Of a stretch of 64,000 nucleotides of DNA, positions 58,001 through 64,000 are shown one piece after another (position 1 is the first letter of the stretch; each line of letters begins with the position of its first letter). This DNA is from Leptodactylus fallax. Lineage: Eukaryota; Chordata; Amphibia; Anura; Leptodactylidae. A model generated the notes under the pieces. It did no database searches. It worked only from the letters and a program-made list of their open reading frames with translations, and was not told the DNA's origin. The translations under genes and the position numbers were made by a program. The DNA lies in assembly GCA_947044405.1 (NCBI GenBank), contig CAMRHE010000322.1, positions 2,108,001 to 2,172,000 of the forward strand, given 5' to 3'.

Positions 58001-58919
58001 ATCAGAAATTCAAAGTTAGACATTTTTAAAATTCATTTGAAAATCTCATTTAGAAATTGATAGCAGTAACACATCTCAAAGAAGTGAAACAAAAAGTAAT
58101 TTTTCACTGCCTTGTTCCAGTGGTTGCAATTTTGTTAGAGCTGTGGGGTCAAAATATACTCAATATACCCCTTGATAATTCCTTGAGAGATGTAATTTCC
58201 CAAATGGGGTCATATGTTTTTCACTGTGCTGGTACTTCAGGTGCTCTGCAAATGCGACATGGCGCCTGAAATTGATTTTAGCAATATCTCAAAAAGCTCA
58301 ATGGTGTTCCTTCCTATGGGATGTATGTTTTCCTTTTAACCCCTTGCAAATATGAATTCTAGGGCTAAATGAGTGTAGTAGTGAAAGAAATTGAAATGTG
58401 TAGGTTTCACTTCCATTTTGTTGAAATTTCTGTGAACTGCTTAAAGGGTTCACAAACTGCCTATATGTGGTTTTGACTTGAGTTGTGTGGTTTTGAAAAT
58501 GGGGTGATTTATGAGGGTTTCTAATAGGCCTTTCAAAGCCCTTTCAAGCCATTGAAAAATGGATTTTGGAAATTTTCTTAAAAATTTGGAAAATTACTGT
58601 TTTTTTTTGGAAATTATAAGACATGCTTAAAATGTGATGCCAACATAAAGCAAATATGTGGTAAGTTATATTTATGAAGTTATTTGGGTGGCATGACTAT
58701 AAGAAAAGCAGATAATTTCAAACTTTTGAAATTGCATATTTATCCAAATTTTCACCAAATTTCCTATTTTGTTCCATAATTAAACACAAAACATATCAAC
58801 CAAAATTTACTGGTAACATGAAGTACAATGTGTCATGCGAAAACAATCTTTGCAATCACTTGGTAAGTCAAAACGCTACAAAGATGCTACCAAAATAAAG
58901 CGACATGTCACTAAAACTA
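58001..58919. repeat. Probable dispersed repeat, superfamily unknown
   Basis: The stretch has the character of a decayed frog repeat (for example CTCTGCAAATGCGACATGGC at 58237-58256 and AATGGGGTGATTTATGAGGG at 58498-58517). I recall similar sequence from other frog genomes, but no terminus or second copy is present here. No coding frame. Confidence 0.4.
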
Positions 58920-59281
58920 GTCTAAGGCTGAAGCCCCATGTGGTGTAAATGCTGCGGTTTGGCCGTGGCGGAAATGCCATGGCAAAAACTGCAACATTTT
59001 ACAGTCCTTGCAAAGTGGATGGGATTCTAGCGAATTTCATCCCCACATTGCAGAAAAATTTTTCACAGAGAAATGCTGTGATTTCCAAAACCATTGCATT
59101 TTTGGAAATTGCAGCACATCAGTGATACCTTCAGAAATGCTGACGGTTTCTGCATAGGAATAATTGAGGAAAACTCTGCGGACTTTCTGTAAAAAGCACT
59201 ACAGGAAAAACCATAAAGCGTTTCCGCCGCGGATTTTCCCGCAGCGTTTTTGGCTGTGGCCCATTACATGTGGTGTTAGCC
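58920..59281. mobile_element. MITE of the 55512-56097 family
   Basis: It starts CTAAGGCTGAAGCCCCATGT and ends CCATTACATGTGGTGTTAGCC; TTTCCAAAACC and TTTTGGAAATTGC form an inverted pair inside. The target TTAA has decayed to CTAA at both sides. Confidence 0.65.
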
Positions 59282-59505
59282 TAAGGCTGAGGCCCCATGT
59301 TGCAGAAAGCAGCTTTTTTTGTTGCAGCTTTTGTTGCGTTTTTTGAGCCAAGGTCAAGAATGGCTACAAAAGGAATGGGAAAGGTATAAGAAGTACTTAT
59401 ACTTCTACCTTCTGCTCAATCTACTCCTCGCTTTGGCTCAAAAAAATACAACAAAATCTGCAACAAAAAAAGCTGCTTTCCTGCAATGTGGGGCCTTGTT
59501 CAATT
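59280..59505. mobile_element. Palindromic MITE (complete relative of 52577-52780)
   Basis: AGGCTGAGGCCCCATGTTGC at the left is mirrored by CTGCAATGTGGGGCCTTG at the right; GCGTTTTTTGAGCCAAG by CTTTGGCTCAAAAAAAT. It abuts the element at 58920-59281. Confidence 0.8.
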
Positions 59506-59639
59506 GTGTCCCTTGTTCTTGCGTTTAGTTTTTTTTATTAAAAACATCTCTCTCCTGAATCATATTCATACCTTTAACATACTTAAAGGTTTCAACCATG
59601 TCCTTCCTTTCCCTTCTTTCCTCACGGCTATACTGATAA

Positions 59640-59775
59640 AAGGGGTTGGCCACTTTCGAACCAATATTGTTTGTATAATAAAAATTTGTACAATTTTCCA
59701 ATATGCCTTCTGCATCAATTCCTCACAGTTTTCTAAATTTCTGCTTGTTACTATTCTGTTTACTCCCAGTGGATA
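59640..59775. repeat. Half copy of the 63119-63470 MITE
   Basis: AAAGGGGTTGGCCACTTTCG, ACCAATATTGTTTGTATAAT and GCATCAATTCCTCACAG match the left arm of the complete element at 63119. The right arm is missing. 59510-59639 resembles the LINE piece at 29580-29720. Confidence 0.75.
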
Positions 59776-59839
59776 AAAATCAGTATATATAGTATAATAT
59801 ATATATAGCATAATATATATAGCAATATATAATAGAGTA

Positions 59840-60170
59840 TAGGTGACTCATCTGGTCCCAACTTTTCCCATTGGGTATAGTATGCAAAACTTCAGATAGT
59901 TCAGGTAGGGAGTATGATTGTATCTTGGAAGGTGGCAAGTAGTGTGGTATCTCCAGGCGTAGAATTAGGCGAGCTTTAGGTGAGAGCCCTTGCTGCCATG
60001 AGCATAGTGCTTGTATTTGCAAATTTGGAAGGCTTTGGCAGCTTTCACATTCAATAAGGCTTTCAGTTGGTCCCTGAGTCGCTGAAGCTCATCTAATTCT
60101 GCAGCTAAATTGAGGTGTTTGTGAGAATTCTCCAAGGCCCAGATCTGTGACAATAAGGTGCAATTTCAAG
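59840..60170 (-). pseudogene. L1-type LINE ORF2 fragment, RT N-terminal region
   Basis: The minus strand (60153-59965) reads ELDELQRLRDQLKALLNVKA and KYKHYAHGSKGSHLKLA, which resembles the helical region and Tyr-x-His-Gly-Asn-Lys block ahead of the RT in L1 ORF2. In another frame (60022-59850) follow SLPELSEVLHTIPNGKSWDQ, like the LPNGKSPGPDG motif. The catalytic RT core is absent. It may belong to the same L1 family as 1849-2740, but the two do not overlap. Confidence 0.6.
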
Positions 60171-60199
60171 CTCTAACATTACTAGGTGATGTCTCTAAG

Positions 60200-62079
60200 A
60201 ACAAAAGTAACTCACTCTCCACACCAAATTGTGGCACTTTCGATGCGGCACTTTACATTGTTCCAAATTGAATGAATCTCACCAAACAAATATCGGGAGA
60301 TTTGTTCATCTCTACTTCTGCCTATGAAATCAAAGGGCAGACATGGAGTATGTAGTCTTTTTCTGCCGTCAGACTTCTAGGTTTTTATGTTTCTATGCTG
60401 TCAATTTTTTTCTTTGTGCCAGAGCCCTATCCCCACATCCTTTAATCCATCTCAGTGTCTTTGCCTTTCATAAGCCAAAGAGTGCTCTTTTCCTTCACAT
60501 TCTGCTGTGTACCCAAACAGCAGTTTATGCCCACATATATGACATTGTTATACCCAGGATAACCCACTTAACATGTCATGTGTGGGTTTAAATAGCTGTT
60601 TAGGCATACAACATGGTGTAGAAGGGTAGCAGAGATCTAGACGGTTTGATTTTTGGACTGTCACTTTTGCAGAGCCTCTGAAACGCCAGAAAAGTGGCAT
60701 CCCTTGAAACGTGACAGATTTTTGGAAACTGCTCCACTCCAGGAAATTATCCAGGGGTGCCGTAAGCAATTTTACCCTCCAAGTGTTCCATTAATTTATT
60801 TTCCAGAAATGAATGTTCACCACTGAAAAGTGAAAATTGCAATTTTTAAATATATACGTCATTTTAGTGCACAATTTGTTGTGCCCAGCTTGTGTCAGAG
60901 ATGAACGTTCCAAAAGCTGCTAACACACTTAACAGTTTCTGGAGTGTATGTCTTTGCTGAAACCAGCTGGGCACAACATATTGGGCACTGAAAAATGTAG
61001 ATTTACCTAACCCCCTTAAGAGTACGTGTCTCTGACACCAAATGGGCAAAAAAATATAGGGCACTGAAATGGCATATTTCTTTAAAATTGTTTAAAATTG
61101 AAGTATAACCTCCTATATAACCCTAATGTTCTGCTCCTAGAAGTCTAGGGGAACGTAGTGTGCCTTTGTATGCCTCCAATTTCCTGTAGGGACATAACTA
61201 TTTTTTTTTATCAAATGTTATATTACGAAAATATTCACTTTATAGTATCTCCTAACATGTCTTATTTCTTTTGACCCCACTCTTGCAAAGTGTTAGTTTG
61301 AACAAAAGTTAACTGTATATGTAAAATAAATTACTTTACATTTTATTGTGACATTGTGGATGTCTTTAAAATACAGAAGTAACTTTTTGACAGTTTTAAT
61401 GCCATGAATATCTAGCAGCAAATCATCTTTCATTTCCCTGCCAATTCTATTTCCCCTACTGAGCTTGCTTTAATATTATAACATGTCTTAAAAGCGAACC
61501 ATTTAGTACAGTGGCACATTATTTGTTATTCTAGTTATTTATTGTGTAGTAAAGTAAGATTCACAAGACAACTACTGCTCATTGTCATGTGGATTATAAC
61601 TTCAAGGACACTCGAATTCCTGAGGGCATGCTATATTAAAATTTTAAAGATTCTTCCTATGGATTGTTCAGCAGCCTGAAACCTGTACTTTATAGTTTTA
61701 GAGTGCTAAGAGATTTTCACACGCTATAAATATTTCAGCATCCTGTATTTCATTTAAGTAAAAAGCATAAGAACACTACAGAGCCTTAAAATATAAATCA
61801 AAAGAAATTGCAATGAAAGAAATTTCTGAAGGACTTTTGTGTTAGCATACTAAGGGAGCTTACACAAGCTGAAAAGTTGAATACTTGAAGACTAAAAATA
61901 AATGATGATGATTGTTACTTGCTCTCTAAATTACAAAATCATATCAAAAAGTCTGTTGGAAAGTCAATGTTTGCAAACGTCCTTGAGATTTCTGCTAGAT
62001 AATGAATTATATGGTGTAAATAATGAAGGAGAAGATATCTTTCTTTTTTTATTTCCAAATTGTGTGAAATATATACTAT
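60200..62079. other. Decayed repeats and apparently unique sequence
   Basis: At 60290-60314 TTTGTTCATCTCTA resembles the hAT end at 8910-8924. From 60500 to 60800 (GTACCCAAACAGCAGTTTAT) the sequence looks like a decayed dispersed repeat. From about 61300 to 62000 nothing repeat-like is visible; it could be unique host DNA. No gene is supported. Confidence 0.35.
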
Positions 62080-62780
62080 ATAAACCCGTTCCCACCGCAG
62101 ACATTTTTTGATTTTGACTCCCCGCCTTCCATAAGCCATAACTTTTTAATATTTCCGTTCACAGAGCCATATGAGGGCTTAATTTTTGTGGGTCAAATTG
62201 TACTTCATAGTGGTACCATTTTAATATTCCATTTGATGTAATGGGAAGCTGTAAAAAAATTCAGAATGGGGTGGAAATGGAGAAAAACTGCATTTATGCA
62301 ACTTTCTTATTGGCTTTATTTTTATTTTGTTCCCTGTGTGGCCAAAATGACATGTCACCTGTATTCTATGGGTCAGTATGATTACAGCGATACCAAATTT
62401 ATATAGTTTATTTTATACATTTTAACCCCTGAAAAAAAAAAAGTTGAGACACCTGACAACTTTTTTATATTTCCATATACAATGTTACATTTTTTGCGGG
62501 ACAGATGTACTTTTTATTTTATTTGAGGAACGTCTATTGCTTTGATCACTTTTTATCTAAATTTTTATGGGAGATGAAAAATAGCAACAAAATTGTGATT
62601 CAGGTCTTTTGTTTTTTTTTTTTCCTGCTGCAGTGTTCCCTATATGGGGAAAATATTTTTATATATTTGTAGACCGGGTGTTTTCAGACAGAGGGATACC
62701 AAATGTGTAAAGTACTTTACTTAAGTACTTTTATATGTGCTCTAGTGCTCTAGGGAAAGGGGGGGTGAATTGAATTCTTA
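62080..62780. mobile_element. Truncated inverted copy of the 41381-42466 family
   Basis: It has the same landmarks in reverse order and orientation: GCCATAACTTTTTAATATTTCC, TTGTACTTCATAGTGGTACC, TGACATGTCACCTGTATTCT, GATCACTTTTTATC and CTCTAGGGAAAGGGGGGGTG. The TTAA termini are missing. Confidence 0.75.
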
Positions 62781-63118
62781 GCTTTTTTTTTTTTTTTTTA
62801 ACTGTAATTTTGTAGACCCCTCCTAGGGGTCTTGGACCCCTGGGGTGTCTGTTCACTAATACAATGCACCTCAATGTACCTCACACAGTGTCTTTGATGG
62901 AAAAGTAAAACAATTATGGCTTTCAAATTATGATACACAAATTATTTTTTTAAATGTTTTGTTATCATGCAAAGTAGCAAGACATAAAAAGGTATAGTAT
63001 GAAAGTTGGCATCACTATAGCTGAAAAGTCCTGCAGATGGTAGCATGTTATTTAAGGTACATAGTAAACAACAAGATAATTTAAACTGTAAAAAAAACTT
63101 TCACCACCCCACAAAAAG
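62781..63118. other. No recognised feature
   Basis: A T run at 62780-62800 and otherwise plain AT-rich sequence; no supported gene. Confidence 0.3.
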
Positions 63119-63470
63119 TTAAAGGGGTTGGCCCCTTTCAGACCAATATTGAGAGACAAATGTTATTGTTTGTATAATAAAAAGTTTTACAATTTTTCAA
63201 TATACTTTCTGTATCAATTCCTCACAAGTACCCCACTCATTATAGTCAAAGCACAGTAATCTGTGAGCTGTGCACCTGTGTGTCCATCACATGACCATGG
63301 ACCTATTTTTTATCCACTAGAAGTAACAGAATGAATGACAGCAAGCAGAGATCTAGAAAACTGTGAGGAATTTATACAGAAAGTAAATTGGAAAATTGTA
63401 TATCTTTTTTATTATACAAACAATAACATTTGTCTCTCAATATTGGTCTAAAAGTGGCCAGCCCCTTTAA
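63119..63470. mobile_element. TTAA-flanked MITE with about 110-bp TIRs
   Basis: It is 352 bp with TTAA at 63119-63122 and 63467-63470. The left arm TTAAAGGGGTTGGCCCCTTT, ACCAATATTGAGAGACAAAT, and TTCCTCACA are mirrored by TGTGAGGAA, ATTTGTCTCTCAATATTGGT and GGCCAGCCCCTTTAA. No coding sequence. From 63471 to 64000 nothing is recognised. Confidence 0.92.
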
Positions 63471-64000
63471 AGTTAACCAAAAAGTGGTAGGGGAGGGGGC
63501 TAAAGTTAACTTTCCAAATGTGCTGGAATCAATGGAATACCAGCTTTTAAAAAGTACAAGTTGGTGGAGGTGGTAAAAGGGTCTCTTCAAATGCACCTGA
63601 AAAACTCATTGTTATGCCTTGAAAAATCTTTGTCAGTCACTACTTTCATCATAGTTGTAGTGAGTAAATGTATGAAAGATCTAAAGGACAGCTCCACTTT
63701 AGAATTAGAGAGGTTTTACTGAAGAAGATTATAAAAGAAGTTGAGGACAAGAACAGTTTCTATTCAAACTAAATATTTGAGCATGGTAATGCCCAGCTAT
63801 TACGTATACCTTTCAGATTCAAAATAGGCAAAATGTCAAATTAGTCTAAAATCATATAAGACATACATAACAAATCAAATACAATGAGAAAGGTGAATTT
63901 AAATAAGATCCATCTACCAAATCACAACTTTGAATGCTCATCCGTTCCACAATACAAATTTATGCTATTTAATATATAATGTGCATTGTACAGTAACATT

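Overview
The window looks like non-coding DNA from an anuran amphibian, most likely an advanced frog or toad. This is inferred from the repeat content: Tc1/mariner elements with long terminal inverted repeats (TIRs), CR1, L2, Rex1-like and L1 LINEs, a Ngaro-type tyrosine-recombinase retrotransposon, a Ty3/Gypsy element, hAT (BED-finger) elements and many short TTAA-flanked palindromic elements. No host protein-coding gene, rRNA or tRNA could be supported. Essentially all real coding sequence belongs to transposable elements, most of it broken.

Layout. 1-1080: a minisatellite-bearing DNA element. 1294-2740: a TTAA element and an L1 tail. 2857-8924: a hAT element whose BED-finger transposase lies between two inverted arms built of tandem arrays; an L2 LINE and a small Tc1 derivative are inserted in it. 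8930-13367: an L2 tail, two hAT remnants, AT-rich tandem repeats and an isolated Gypsy LTR. 13538-17686: TTAA and minisatellite MITEs. About 16500-23066: a CR1 LINE (esterase ORF1 plus reverse transcriptase) interrupted by a MITE and two Tc1 elements. 23828-25103: an antisense Rex1-like LINE. 25909-28508: one Tc1 element inserted inside the TIR of another. 31371-33357: a nearly intact Tc1 element carrying a 351-bp fold-back insertion. 35074-39787: an antisense Gypsy element with integrase upstream of reverse transcriptase. 39786-43229: a long palindrome and three TTAA elements joined end to end. About 43560-49260: a GC-rich Ngaro-type element (gag with CCCH finger, RT-RNase H, tyrosine recombinase, SGNH hydrolase). 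49445-64000: mostly short MITEs, microsatellites, minisatellite arrays, an antisense L1 remnant and stretches with no recognised content.

How the parts relate. The window is best read as a stack of insertions: L2 and Tc1 into hAT; MITE and two Tc1s into CR1; Tc1 into Tc1; a fold-back element into Tc1; a palindromic element at the broken 5' side of Gypsy. The elements that look youngest are the Gypsy family (two LTR copies are nearly identical), the Ngaro element (CpG-rich, reading frames broken only at a few points) and the Tc1 at 31371 (one stop codon in its transposase). The most unusual points are the Ty1/copia-like domain order in a Gypsy-type pol, an SGNH hydrolase encoded downstream of the Ngaro recombinase with possible introns, the mirrored arms of the hAT element that include pieces of its own transposase, and the chains of TTAA elements that share target sites.
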